Origin: Lepidurus packardi
Lineage: Eukaryota; Arthropoda; Branchiopoda; Notostraca; Triopsidae
DNA: 64,000 bases
Assembly (NCBI GenBank): GCA_023053545.1
Contig: JAKZAN010000130.1
Coordinates: forward strand, 26,001-90,000
Direction: 5' to 3'
Shown here: positions 1 to 11,014 of the stretch, piece by piece
Layout: each line of letters begins with the position of its first letter
How positions within the stretch are numbered: position 1 is the stretch's first letter
Notes under the pieces: model-generated
Database searches by the model: none
Seen by the model: only the letters and a program-made list of their open reading frames with translations
What the model was told of the DNA's origin: nothing
Translations under genes and position numbers: made by a program

Positions 1-367
1 GGAGGATGGGTTCATTGTTGTCTTTGACCGAGTCCCGAGTGAAGACGGGGGTCGGGGTCGAGCATTGAGAAGACTGCTGTGGAGAGGGAGTCGGAAGACT
101 GATGTACTTGGATGCCTCGAGGAGAGCGTTGAGGAGGACCTGGTTTTTGATCTTCTCCTCGATGATGGCCTGGATGAGTTGGTTGTTCATGAGTAGATTG
201 AGGTCCGGGGTGTCAGCTCTGGGGGTGTGGTCGACGGGAGGGTGGGGAGTAGGAGACAGGGAGAGGGAAAAAGTGTTGGACAGGGCTTGGAGAAGGGCTG
301 TCTTAGGGTCGGGAGAGTCGCGGGAGGGGAGGAGGGTGGAAAGGAAGGGGTGGGAAGAAGGACGCAT
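1..367 (-). CDS. Hypothetical protein, N-terminal fragment cut by window edge
   Basis: An open frame on the minus strand starts at the ATG at 367 and runs off the left edge, giving about 122 residues. The protein is rich in Ser, Pro and Thr, with one helical stretch around residues 55-85 (LLMNNQLIQAIIEEKIKNQV) that could be amphipathic. I recognise no domain. The C-rich coding strand with no stop over 360 nt supports a real 5' end. The start is the first ATG after an A/T-rich leader. Function cannot be inferred; it could be a regulatory or scaffold protein. Confidence 0.45.
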   Translation of the reverse strand, partial: MRPSSHPFLSTLLPSRDSPDPKTALLQALSNTFSLSLSPTPHPPVDHTPRADTPDLNLLMNNQLIQAIIEEKIKNQVLLNALLEASKYISLPTPSPQQSSQCSTPTPVFTRDSVKDNNEPIL

Positions 368-589
368 GGGATGGGGGGAATAAATGATTATGGGGGAGAA
401 TTAACGAAGACTAAGCAACACTTAAAAGTGGGCTTATACACCGGGAGATAATTGATCGGATTACTCAAGGCAACGAGAACAAGAGTAGGTAGGTAGATCA
501 CCTAAAAAGTATAAATTATTGTAAATGTCAATGAGGCGAGCATCGCTGGTAAAGCCTTAGATCCATATAATCACGTGTTAAACTCTAAA

Positions 590-1091
590 ATGGCGAATCA
601 GTCCGAAAAACGCAACCAAGCCAGAAACAAAGACATCGTCAAATACCTCAGATACAGTGTTATCGCACTCGCTATCTGGTATCTGATATTCGAAATCCTC
701 TCTGCTGCGCTATTCAGCTTTAAGGGCATAATAATCGCGGCTGCCATCGGGGGCACCAGCTACTTTTGCTGCTAGCAGATAATCAAGTCTTGGGACTATC
801 AGTTGCCCCAGGCGTCCTATGAATACTATCTGGACGTGCTGGCCCTCAACGCAATCGCTATGCTGTTCAGCCCCCTCACTTCTTACGCCTGGTACCTTTT
901 CACGAGATTAATGGCTAATAATGACGCATAGGTACATCTACTGGTGCATTCCGCTGTACTTCTTAACAATCTTCGCAAAATGGTTCTGGAAGTGGATCAC
1001 TCCCGAGTACGTGGAAGAGGAAGAGGAGGAAGGCAAGAAGAAGAAAGCAGGCAAGGACAAAGAAAAACCCAAAGTCAAATATATCAAGTGA
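590..1091 (+). CDS. TMEM208: TMEM208/SND2-like ER membrane protein
   Basis: Two exons (590-891, 932-1091) with a 40-nt GT..AG intron give 153 aa. The protein opens with a short basic N-terminus (MANQSEKRNQARNKD), then two close hydrophobic segments at about residues 21-60, a further membrane segment around 80-105, and an acidic-then-lysine-rich tail (EEEEEEGKKKK). This order and length match TMEM208/SND2, part of the SRP-independent ER targeting route. An in-frame TAG in exon 1 (after FCC) is read as Gln. Splicing restores the Trp codon of the conserved aromatic stretch YIYWCIP. SRP68 lies in the same window but is not a neighbour. Confidence 0.8.
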
Positions 1092-1248
1092 TGTTCTAAT
1101 CGTCCCAAAACCTCTACTCATCGAACCCTATATTAAATATTAAATTACCAACAACCCTAGTCGGGGTTTTGATGATTCTGATCTCAGGGTAACCTTGGCC
1201 ACCACTAGGTTTTATTATCAAAATATAATATCGGCTCTGGAACCAAGT

Positions 1249-2190
1249 ATGGAGGACATGCTGCGAGCCAGTTATCGACTACGCAATGCAACCAGACATG
1301 ACTCTGCCCCTTTGCACAACCTAGCATTATTAGAATCCTCTGACAATATTTAATAATACGCAAAAAGGACTCTGCAGCAGATCAGCTAGTCTGACCAGGG
1401 ACTCGACGGATTTCTCACACCTCAGACTTCCGAACTTAAAGAAATAACCAAAGTCTTTGGACTCCCCAAAAAACCAAACAGCAGTCGGAAAGGTCCAGGA
1501 CACCCTCATTCAGCAGGCCACAATCAGAGGTATGGCGGTTTGGGCTTGGATTTACGCAACCTGACCTCTGGCCGAGTTCCGCCGCAGAGCGCAAAGCAAT
1601 AATAAAATGACTCTCTGGCTGTCCACCAGCGCTCTAACACTTATCGCACAATACAATAACCGCATATCAAACAACCCCTACTCCATTATGTTACAAAGAC
1701 TCATCGAACTATTCTCCATATAGACGAGTCACTTAAAGTGTGTGGATGGTCTGAAAGGAAAGAGTAAGCACCGAAACCCAAGCTACATCAAAAGATGCAC
1801 TCATAAGATCGGAGAAGCGCGAATAATGCAGCGACTTCGTAAAAGACACAAAAGATCCCGTATTAGTTTTATACAAAACAAAGAAAATTATTGGAAAGAG
1901 GCATGATTCTGAAAGGAGAGAAGCCAGAACAGTTCGTAGACACTTTGTGTTCAAGCACTTACTTCCACACGCTTCTGACCCGTCCCAACATCTGCTGCAT
2001 TTATCAGTAAGAACCGCCGATGAGTCTCACTCGAGATCAAAGGACACGCAGAACTGCACCTTTTGACAAAATACAGTCGAGAGGAAATGGCGGGGATCGT
2101 AAAAGAGGGAGTGGAAGTCAGAGCGCCCTGAAAATCAGGTCATTATTCAATAGGAGTCGGAAGAACAGGTACAAGTCTGTAGTCGAGTGA
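1249..2190 (+). CDS. Hypothetical Q-rich basic protein
   Basis: A single exon of 313 codons is open only if TAA and TAG are read as Gln; at least ten such codons occur before the TGA at 2188. The product is rich in Gln, Ser, Arg and Lys, with a Gly/Leu patch (RYGGLGLDLRNL) near residue 110 and a strongly basic C-terminus (KIRSLFNRSRKNRYKSVVE). No domain, signal peptide or membrane segment is visible. Start chosen as the first ATG after an AT-rich leader. The gene lies 157 bp after TMEM208 and 166 bp before the nucleoporin gene, on the same strand. Confidence 0.55.
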
Positions 2191-2356
2191 ACCAGTCAAA
2201 CCCAGTGCTAATGAGTCTGCGAGGTTAGTCTGCGAGTTTGGCAACAGCAATAATAAAAGTTGATGCCAGAATTCCAACATTTTAGGTGATGATAGTTTTG
2301 CTTTATAGCTCAAATATTTTAATCATTGTTTAACAACTATCATCAAATATCGGGCC

Positions 2357-4450
2357 ATGTCCAACTCCGATCTTTACACCGTCTCCAACTCTGGCTTCAT
2401 TCGCAGGAGCTGGAAAAACGAAAGAAGACTTCGCCAGGCCGCTCCTGAACCATCCGGTTTGCTCTCCACTGCCAGAAAATATGTCAGTTCATCTAAAATT
2501 TGGACATCCATAACAAATCTCGTCTAAGACAAAAAGAAGAAGGTACTGGAAGGCCTGGTCTTTCTAAAGCTGACCTCTCCTGCAAAACCCGCTGCCAAGC
2601 CTGAGCCAAGTTCAAATATATCACCTGAGAAGGCTAGCAATATTAGCGAGTTGTCACCTGTCAAAGACGCCGCAGTCTACAATAAGGAGAGCCTGGAAAA
2701 ACATACTGCTTAGAAGTCTGAAACAAACTACAATCTGTAGCAATTGCTAAAAGATAATTTCGAATGGAATTTGGAAATGGAAGAGATGTGCCAGAGCCAC
2801 ATGCAGAAGAAGGTGGTTAGTGCTAACACCCATTCCAAAAGACATCCACCAAGCAAGCGTTGGCAAGGTGGGCGTTTCCAACAAACCTAGCACTAATAAA
2901 GAACAGCCGAAGAACAAAAATAGTACATCGAGTTCTATCGCGATCAGAGAAAAAGAGTATAAGAATAGCGCAGATATGAGAACTTGCGCTTCGACTATAG
3001 ATCCCCTGAGTTCCTAAGCTCAGTGGTGACCCGAACCATCAGAAAACCCATCAAACAGCAAATAGCTGAAGTCAAAAAGAAAGTTCGCAAACCTGTAAGA
3101 AAAATGCAACAAAACAACAAGAGAGGGAAGGCACCAGACCATCCACTATATATGATGGACATCGATGAGTCATCTGTCTACTCTGATGGCAAGCCGCCTT
3201 TCACAACATGCTAATAACCCTTCCCTGTTTCATAGGTCCCTTTTGTCGAGGAGGTTCAATAATCCTCCGAATAGCCACAAGACCAGCAGAATTAAAGGAG
3301 TGCAAATGACTCAGTGCATTTCGAGGTTCTCCCGCAATAATAATCTCCCAGTTTCAATCAGTTTGCTTTTGATGGCGAGTAGCCTAGGGTATCGCTGGTT
3401 GGACCTGAACCGTTGCAGGAGAAGTAGCAACAAATATCCCCACCCCTTGCAGTTAGTAATAAAGCACAAATGCTTCAAACTCTAGAGAAACAGCCAACTA
3501 CTTAACCATAACCTGTGTCTCTGAAAAGTATCGCTGCCTCAGTCCCTTTTTCCATTCCAATTTCAGCAGCTAATTCTGTTAAAATAGAGTAGCCTGTTAT
3601 ACCTAAAAATCAAGAACCAATATCAAAGGTACCCTCGCTTGCTGCACCTGCTGAGGAACCTTTCTCGCGAACAAATTCTTTACCAACAAACCCTAATACA
3701 TCGGTTCTTGCCTAGTAAAATGAGTTGTATAGGAGCAAGACAGTCTCCTCTGGGAATGTTAACCCCTTCCTCGTTAAATCGATTGAACCAACCGTAACCT
3801 TGCAAGATTTGGTGAGGACATCATCGAAATTTGATTTTGATAATCCCACGAGCCACAATTTCTCATGTCCCATGGAGAGCGAGGTCTTGGCTAACACAAA
3901 AACCGCAAAGAATCTCTTTGGTGATATGTTCAAAACACCTTCAAATCCAAGTCCTGCAACTAATTTCAACAATGCGGGTTTCGGCTTACAAACGCCTAAC
4001 GCTCAAAACCCTTACATCGGGAATACTCTTTTCAATAGCTCATACCCGCCTACAATTGTACCCAACTCCAATAACCTCTCCAACTCCTCTGCTACCTTGA
4101 GTAGTGGGAGTTTCCTTACTTCTAACCAGTTTGGTCAGCAGACCAACATGTTCGGAAACATTGGAAATCAGCCCTTCGGAAACCAGTCGCCAGGGCTAGT
4201 ATACGATAACATGAACAACCAGTCATTTGGTTGGCAGTCCAACAGTTACAATGCATCAGCTGTTCCGAACATGCTGACTAATACAAGCGGGAGCAGTCTG
4301 AACTTCGATGGCAAGTCGTTCTCACAATAAACTTCAAGTCTATTCCAGAACACAACCGAAGCTACTATGATGTTTTCTGCAGGTAGCACATCTAGTTCCA
4401 AGACGAGTACTGGACCACGGGGGAAGAGGGGAGGAAAGGAGCGAATTTGA
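2357..4450 (+). CDS. FG-repeat nucleoporin, possibly Nup1/Nup153 type
   Basis: One uninterrupted frame of 697 aa once TAA/TAG are read as Gln. Residues 1-60 are basic and amphipathic (FIRRSWKNERRLRQ, SSKIWTSITNLVQ). The middle is Pro/Ser/Gln-rich and disordered, with a lysine-rich patch around residue 240. FG motifs cluster from about residue 530: GFGLQTP, NQFGQQ, NMFGN, QPFGNQ, QSFGWQ. The protein ends in a short basic tail (PRGKRGGKERI). FG clusters mark pore proteins that bind transport receptors. A membrane-active N-terminus plus a basic C-terminus is typical of Nup1/Nup60/Nup153/POM121; that subtype is inference. FG density is low, so another FG-containing protein remains possible. Confidence 0.65.
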
Positions 4451-5460
4451 TGATATACCTATGTATAGTAGATGCTTGAATGGGTAGTTATGGTGATTAA
4501 GTATTTCTTTTTGTTAGGTGAAAATCTAGTCATAGTCGCACGCACCCTCACACAGCACTCGCTGAAGGGTTTCCCCTTGCAGCTGACAGTGTTATGGAAG
4601 ATCATCCCGAGACGAGCCCATCGCTGGACTGCCTCAATTTTCCCGTTTACGGGTGCGTGCGTTCCTACAATCATCCTAGATTGAAATGTTGTCCTATTTA
4701 CTGGTGTAAATAGTAAGAGAGTACTATAGAAATGGTCCTGTAAGAGTACGGTCTTGAGGGAAACTTAATGTACGCCTTTGCCTAGTTATAATAAATCGCA
4801 TTCCCCCTAATTATGGGTTTATTCCATCCCTCAAAATTATAGTCTATAATAAATTCTCACCTTCCTCACGCTACTCTCTCCCCACACCAACATCCATCCT
4901 TCTGCTCTTCCCAACCCCTCCCCTTATCTTCCCCATCCATGTGCTCGACAACCCATCTGAAAATTGAGTGTTCAACGTGGTTTCTGCATTGTTGATCCCC
5001 ATGCTCAATCATTCGAATTCCACCAACAATCCCACCCGACCTCCCAACATACGATATGAAATCCCCGGCCCTCCCCAACTAATGGCCAAGCATCTCTAAT
5101 GAACTTACTCGATCAGTTTGAGCAAAATCAGACATTTCAGCTGAAAAAGGAGGAAGAGAGTTTTGGTGGGAAAGTTGCCAAAAATAAATGATGTGCGCTT
5201 GTATTCAAGTGCTGATGCACGGTTAAGACGGCAGCACAGGCCTTATTTCTAATCTAACTCACAGTATAAAAGAGTATTGGAGGATTCCGAACCCTTGCAG
5301 TAGACTCGAGGGTTCCGATAAAATATCATCATGATGAATTTCTCCACTGCCCATCCGACTATTCACCCTGTATTCATTTTTATAAACAGCTACTGCCCAT
5401 AATTCTGACATATTACATAATCACTCCACTCCATGTCTGAGAGATCTAACTAGTACAGTA
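4451..5460. other. Intergenic region, 1 kb, no supported protein gene
   Basis: Between the nucleoporin stop and the TSG101 start I find only short unsupported reading frames on either strand. The one notable item is the inverted-repeat element at 4523-4682. The stretch 4690-5460 is A/T-rich with scattered TATA-like strings and no convincing exon. Confidence 0.5.
4523..4682. ncRNA. Candidate structured RNA (nested inverted repeats)
   Basis: Four elements nest: AATCTAG at 4523-4529 pairs with CTAGATT at 4676-4682; CGCACGCACCC at 4537-4547 pairs with GGGTGCGTGCG at 4651-4661 (11 of 11). Inside, CACT/AGTG, CTG/CAG and AAGGG/CCCTT form a hairpin over 4556-4591 with a TTTC loop. This gives a closed 160-nt unit in a gene-free stretch. 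I could not match it to RNase P, MRP, SRP, U snRNA or telomerase RNA signatures, and the strand is undetermined. Confidence 0.3.
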
Positions 5461-6693
5461 ATGCGCGTAGAATTGCGACGGAGGGACGCTATCGCAATAT
5501 GTACACCTGGTCCTAACACCTTTTACTAGCAATGTTCTAGACCACGATTACTTGAGGATATCGCCAAGCTTCTGAAACGATACTCTAATATCTACTGCCG
5601 CCAAACCGAGAGGCAAGGCTTCAATCGAGAGAGAATTGTCTTCCTCAGTCTCCAAGGCATCTGTAAGTCGAAAACATTACACTCTTCCATTTGTCAATCC
5701 AATTAAATCGTGTTTAGTAAACCTGATCCATCCCGAAACTAAGAGAGCCCACAACTTACAGATTCGAATCACCTTTCCCCAAGATTACCCTCAGAGCAGA
5801 CCCACAATCGCCCTACAGAATCCCAATGGTATTTTCATCTTTATAATGGATTCTGTTTTTAGAACATGCGAATGACCGGAACCCATACTACGAAGCAAAC
5901 AAGTGGGCGACCTATGACCGAAGTCCTGACGATGGCCAGTGTTACTTATACCTCGACTTCCCATAACTCAAATGCTGGACTGTCAACGTCGGAATCGTAA
6001 CAACCCTAATGTTATGTTTGCTTCTTTATATGATGTGGGTGTGCTCAGACCAAAGTGATGGATGAAATCGAGAAGAAACTGGGTGCAGTATACCCATTCG
6101 TAGTCCGAAATAGTCCTTATGACTATAATAATAACAATTCCATTTGGAGCAAGCCAGTGCCATACGGTTACGCTATGCCGAGCTTTCCTCAGGCTTATGG
6201 AGAAATTCCTCCAGAGCCACAAGCTTTAAACAGAAACCAAATGGCATCGCAGAACCCAATTCAAGAGCCAATCCGATTAGAAGTTGAAAAGGTGTAGATG
6301 TAGTACATGGAGCACGAGGGAAACATCGACATGTTGTTGCGACAAAAGCGGGACTTCGCTTTAAGAGAGGCATACAACGAAGTATTAGGGCTAGAGTTAC
6401 TGAAGAAGGCTAAGTAATTAGAAGAGACAACATCGGCGATGAACAATAATGTGATGAAGTACGAGAGTTTGAACCCAACCTACGAAAGCATTGAAGAGTT
6501 GCTGGAGTACAAAGATAGCAGCAAGAAGAGGCTAGAGCTGAAAGCGGAGTTCGAAGCCCTGAACTAATGCCGGGATTACTTGAAGTGCCAAGTGAAAAAC
6601 GGAGTGAAACTGTCCGAACTGAGGGACGCGTACAAGAAGCTCTTCGAAGAGATGTTTATGAACATCTACTATACTAATCAACTGGCATGCTGA
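5461..6693 (+). CDS. TSG101: TSG101/VPS23-like ESCRT-I subunit
   Basis: Four exons (5461-5662, 5718-5828, 5863-5996, 6049-6693) with introns of 55, 34 and 52 nt give 363 aa. Residues about 25-150 form a UEV (ubiquitin E2 variant) domain: a start like LLEDIAKLLKRYSN, a strand run ending FPQDYPQSRPTIALQNP, then the P-Y-E-A-NKWATY and CWTVNVG strands. A Pro/Gln linker follows, then a coiled coil (about 225-290) and a C-terminal helical box (NGVKLSELRDAYKKLFEEMF) resembling the TSG101 steadiness box. TSG101 recruits ubiquitinated cargo in endosomal sorting. The E2 catalytic cysteine is absent, as expected for a UEV. The first ~25 residues are uncertain. Confidence 0.7.
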
Positions 6694-6801
6694 TAGAGCC
6701 CGAATGTAGTGTATACTTATGGGAGAGAGTAATTTGATGCAGTTAGTTATCAGCTTGGAGATGTGACCCTGAACAGATATATATGCTGACCTGTGAAAAC
6801 G

Positions 6802-7380
6802 ATGTTAAAATTGTATGGTACGAATTACAAAAATATTTATAAGGATTATTCTAATAAGCTGACAAGTCCAGTGCGATCGATGCAGAACTACCCCTACCAA
6901 CAGTACCCCCAGGAAGTCACAGGTGGCTACTGGAAAGACTTCATTCTTCCTGAAGTCTAGCGTCGATTCAAGTAGCTCGAACACCTCCAAACCCCCAACA
7001 AAATCTCATCCTACCCACCCCTCCGCCAAACATATTTGCTCTCCACCCACAAAGCACAATCCCCCCCAGTACGCCAACCCATTAGCAAAGAAATGTCACC
7101 ACCAAACCATCAAACCAGACAGTCTCGTACCATGCCTCCAGTTGAGATACAGGAAGCTGTGCAGATCAGTATGGAACAGATGCCTTCACAATTCCGACCG
7201 CAGCCTAGCGTGAACTCCACGGGTTCACAAGATAACTAAGAAGCGATCCTGAGTGACAAGTAGAGGATCGAGGTTCTGACCCATGAGAATGATAACCTGA
7301 AGGAGTAACTGTTCTATTTACGCTAGACACTGAGCAAGCTGTTATAAGCTAGCAGTCGGAACAACTAAGGAAGGTCCTGA
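6802..7380 (+). CDS. Hypothetical protein with C-terminal coiled coil
   Basis: A single exon of 192 aa read with TAA/TAG as Gln, ending at TGA 7378-7380. The N-terminal 40 residues are aromatic (YGTNYKNIYKDY, MQNYPYQQYPQ), the middle is Pro/Ser/Gln-rich, and the last 40 residues form a short coiled coil (QRIEVLTHENDNLKEQLFYL). No family is recognised. It lies 108 bp after TSG101 on the same strand and converges with the TMEM151-like gene. A cytoskeletal adaptor is possible but unsupported. Confidence 0.5.
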
Positions 7381-7518
7381 GTAGCATCCCAAGTATAAAA
7401 TGATAGCGTGCTGAGATTCGATACCGAACATAGGATTATATTGTTAAAAGTTGCTAATATGCTAGTGTTCAGATTATCTTTATTTAATAATATAAGTCAA
7501 AACGAGGATTGATAAATG

Positions 7519-8574
7519 TCAGCAGACCAGTTTCTTCAAGAAGGTGAGCTCGTATCTGGCCACCAGGAACTCCAAAAAGGCTGCGTACGGGTATCCCATC
7601 AGGGCGAAGTTGAAAAAGTAGTACAGCGGTTGGGTGTGAGACGATTCCTGCAGAGTGAATCCGATTTCTTCCTCGAAACCTGGCAGTTGGAAGTTGGTAC
7701 TTTTGTCTTGGTGCACATCTCGAGTATTCTTTGATATAAACGAGTTATAGGCATTGTTGAACACCCGAGCACTGTTCTCGGAGTCAAAGTAGAAGCGGTT
7801 GAAGCAGTGCAAGAAGACGTATTGTTTGGACTCGTACAGACTGCCCAGCGCTCCACTTTCGTCGATACACATTCTGGGTTGGTAGTTCTCCGTGGCTGTG
7901 TGTGTGGTGACCTTCACTCTGTGACTCCTGCCTTTGGAGTCCCTCCTCGTCTCGTAGTGATAACACTCAATATGGAATTTGAAGTAGCCCTGACTCTTCA
8001 CGACGGTGTCATACACAGCATTGTATTGACTGAACAGCTTCATGTTGTTGATATATCCGTAGACGTCACTGCACCCAAAAATAGCGACCAGATAGATGAT
8101 ATACCCTTGGAGGATGACACCGACGATTCCTCCTATCGGACTTTGAGAAAAAAGCCCATTCATATACAGTACTGCGCCTACAATGATGCTGGCGATCGCG
8201 TATATGTTGCAGAATAATGCAGTGCAATGATGGCTGTTCGACACTTTTTTGGGGGTGTTTTTGTGTTAAATATAGTAGGGGTCGTTCAGGTTGAAAAGAG
8301 AAGGTCCGAGCATCTGGATCATCTGCTGGTTGAGAGTGAAGGTGACAGCAGCAGTCTGGAGCATATCGGATGACTGGTTGGCGTTGGGATCGGGAGGATA
8401 ATAAATGGGAGCATTGGGGTAGTAGGCAGGGGGAGGCTGGCCGTAGGGCATCATAGGCTGACCATAGGGGGTAGGTTGGGCATATTGCTGATTGGGATCG
8501 ACGTAGGCTGGGTTGTTGGGGTCGAAAGGATTGCTAGTAGGAGGTGGTTGGTTGCCGAGATTGATCATTTCCAT
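7519..8574 (-). CDS. TMEM151-like membrane protein with Pro-rich N-terminus
   Basis: A 351-aa minus-strand frame in one exon. The first 100 residues are Pro/Asn/Gln/Tyr-rich (PYGQPMMPYGQPPPAYYP). Two hydrophobic segments follow at about 120-170, then a soluble part with the TMEM151 hallmark CYHYETRR and the strand pair RVKVTTHTATENY, and two hydrophobic stretches near the C-terminus. A TAA in the sequence DPYYI-Q-HKN would split the gene under the standard code; read as Gln, the Pro-rich part and the TMEM151 core are one protein. TMEM151 has no established biochemical role. Confidence 0.75.
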
Positions 8575-8878
8575 GGGTAGATAATATCGTGCAGCTATGA
8601 TTAGTTTATCTGTTATAGTGACATAGAGATTCTATTAGGCAAATAAGTATTTTTCTAAGCATTACATATTGATACCAGGCCGTAAGTTCTTTGGGGGGTT
8701 TCATAAAATAAGGATACAAAGTCGAACAACTTTAATTGACTATTTAGTTATTGCATCTACTCTACTCGTTTAGGAGTACCCACTCATACTATCATCCTCA
8801 TACAGCAGGTCATACGTTTTTAGGACACCTTGTTTGGTTAAATCTTCTAGGTTCTGCATAAATGTTGTTCTGGCTCTT
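8575..8878. other. Intergenic region between TMEM151-like and UBAC2-like genes
   Basis: About 300 nt between the start of the TMEM151-like gene and the predicted stop of the UBAC2-like gene. Another minus-strand frame (8702-8920) stays open when TAA/TAG are Gln, so an alternative longer 3' end of the UBAC2-like gene cannot be excluded. Nothing else is seen. Confidence 0.4.
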
Positions 8879-9764
8879 TCAACCTTCCAGTACGATCGAG
8901 TTTGAAGTGACCACGTGTTCCAGAGGCTTTTCCTAAAGCTTAGCAGCACACACTCTTTTCACGAAGCCTAAAACATAATCATGTTCGCCAATATTGTCTT
9001 ACATTCGAACTTCGACAATCCGCCGAGGCAATTATTCTCAACCTTTTACCCAAACCACTCGAAAATATTATCAGCCTTCCTTCCTCGCATCATCAGAGCA
9101 AGTCCATACACGAGCCAGCTGTCACACACCAAGGCGTCCGCACTCAATGCTAGGAGTCCGATAATTACGATGGGGTATAGTTTGCTCTTGATTTGGAGCG
9201 GCAGTCCAAGGATATCGGCAACCCTATCGGAGGTGGGTGGGTGGCTGCGACATAGTTTAAGCCAGACCGCGAGTAGAGGTGTGCTTGTCGCATGAAGCAG
9301 GTAGGAGTAGCCCAATACTTCATAGATAATGAGGAGCAGAAAAGCCAACGCGAGGCAAATGAGTACTATGTAAGGGTTGGCGTATTGATTTATTACTGTG
9401 GGTAGAGAGGCCGATGAAAAAGCTAGAACTTCCTTTCTTTTCCCAAGGATAGATTTATGCGACTACAATGGCAGTAAAAAGCGCAAACTGGGATTATTAT
9501 GAGAGTTGTGTTCAGGATGATTTTACTTCGGACAAGTTCCTACAGACGAACACTCTGATGCCTTGCAGAATTTCAAAAGGGGGAATAGTGCTTACATATT
9601 TCTCCGAGACTGTTGTCGGATTTGTGCATACAATTTATGATTAAAGTGCTGAGCGTGACTATGCAGAGAAGGACTCGGGTGAAGATCGGCATGCCCGAAC
9701 ACCACTTCACTAAGCTCTCGCAAGTCGTAGGCTGCTCCAGTCTCCGAATGATTATCTGCTCCAT
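8879..9764 (-). CDS. UBAC2: UBAC2-like rhomboid pseudoprotease (no UBA domain seen)
   Basis: Five exons (9764-9596, 9561-9527, 9487-9397, 9365-9003, 8967-8879) with introns of 34, 39, 31 and 35 nt give 248 aa. The order matches UBAC2: a MPIFTRVLL first membrane helix, the R-V-F-V-C-R-N motif, the IYPWEKKGSSSFF loop equivalent to the family's F-E-R-x-x-G-S-R-K-F, then helices through ADILGLPLQIKSKLYPIVIIG. UBAC2 is an ER rhomboid pseudoprotease used in ER-associated degradation and lipid-droplet control. The Ser/His protease pair is not seen. The C-terminal UBA domain of animal UBAC2 is missing; the last exon is short and basic. The 3' end after the fourth intron is less certain than the rest. 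Confidence 0.6.
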
Positions 9765-9834
9765 ATGATAACTGAGGTTTTATTAAATCAACTATGAAAA
9801 CGGACAAGTTTAAACACCCATAATCTAAAAATAC

Positions 9835-11014
9835 TCAGAAACACTTGCGATGCACGTAGTTGGGGCCTCCCTCTTGGAACTCCTGTTTCGTGATGAACAT
9901 AGGTTGGAATCCGGCCAGAGAAGCCAGAATACTGCCTCCCATCCACGCAGAAAACTTACGTTCGGGAGGGTCGATCACGTTGATCTTCATGGTGCTCGGG
10001 GCCAGAGCAATCACTTCCTTCTGAAGTCTCTACTTAATATCTATTAGTCGATAATAATACAGTTGATAAGGAAAAGGGGTTACTTCTGAACATTGCCGTG
10101 CCTCCCGAAATCACGATGTTCCCATAAAGATCCTTCCTGATATCGGAGTCACACTTCAAGATCGAGTTGAAGGTTCCCTCATGGATGCCCTGTATTTCCT
10201 TACCGATGATCTTGGAGGGTTGGAATAGGGCTTCTGGGCATCGGAAGACTTGGTTGCGCAGAACGATCTCATTACCATCAGGGAGCTTATGCGTAATAGA
10301 TTTGTTATTGCTCTCGGTGAATTCCTTCATTGACCCTTCGAAGTCAATAGCTACATAGCATTTCTTCTCTTTGGTGTCCCGGGCATTTTCTCGGGCGGTC
10401 TCCTCAATATTAGAAAATTCAACCCCATCCTCAGACATGAGCCTCATCAAATATTCAGTGAGATCCTTGCCAGCCAGGTTCATCTTGTAGATAGCATGAC
10501 TAAGGGCAAAACCTTCATAGATAGGGACGGTGGAGGTGACAGAGTAGCCGGAGTCTATCACAATACCTGTGGTCCTACCTGACGCGTAGAGGGATAGTAC
10601 TTGGGGCGTGGCGAGGTAGAAACTGCCAACTTGGAACTTCTCGAACATCATCTGGATGATGTTTTCACGATTCTTTTTGGAATTGCAGGGAATCTCTGTG
10701 AGAAGAACGGGGTAGTCTTCTGGAACTATAGCTAACTCATTGTAAAAGCAATGGTGCCACATCTTCTCCATATCTTCCCAGTTTTCTACCACACCGTTGT
10801 TAATAGGGCTCGACATCGTCAGCACGCCTTCCTTGGAAGTGACTTAGTGGCCGATATACATGTCCTTTTGGTCCATGCCGACCATCATCCCCGGCTGCTT
10901 AGGTCTGCCGATGAGCGTTGGGAAGCAAGCTTTGGGGGCATCATCTCCTGCGAGACCGGCCTTTATATATCCTGAGCCGTTATCGATGATGATGGCAGTG
11001 TTGTTATCTTCCAT
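9835..11014 (-). CDS. ACT: Divergent actin
   Basis: Two exons (11014-10084, 10040-9835) split by a 43-nt intron encode 378 aa, normal actin length, and align with conventional actin without gaps through the core. Preserved features include DNGSG at 11-15, K18, [29 protein letters not shown]154, [10 protein letters not shown] and the C-terminal VHRKCF. Several nucleotide-site residues are changed: Gln137 is Pro, Asp157 is Tyr, Gly158 is Ser, His161 is Ser, and the methyl-His73 position is Asn. It therefore looks like a real actin-fold protein with altered hydrolysis chemistry. It shares a 386-bp divergent promoter region with SAE1. Confidence 0.92.

Noticed and set aside
4459-4684. Overlapping 70-residue frames on both strands
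   Set aside because: They arise within the inverted-repeat element; no domain and no coding bias. The symmetric structure explains them better.
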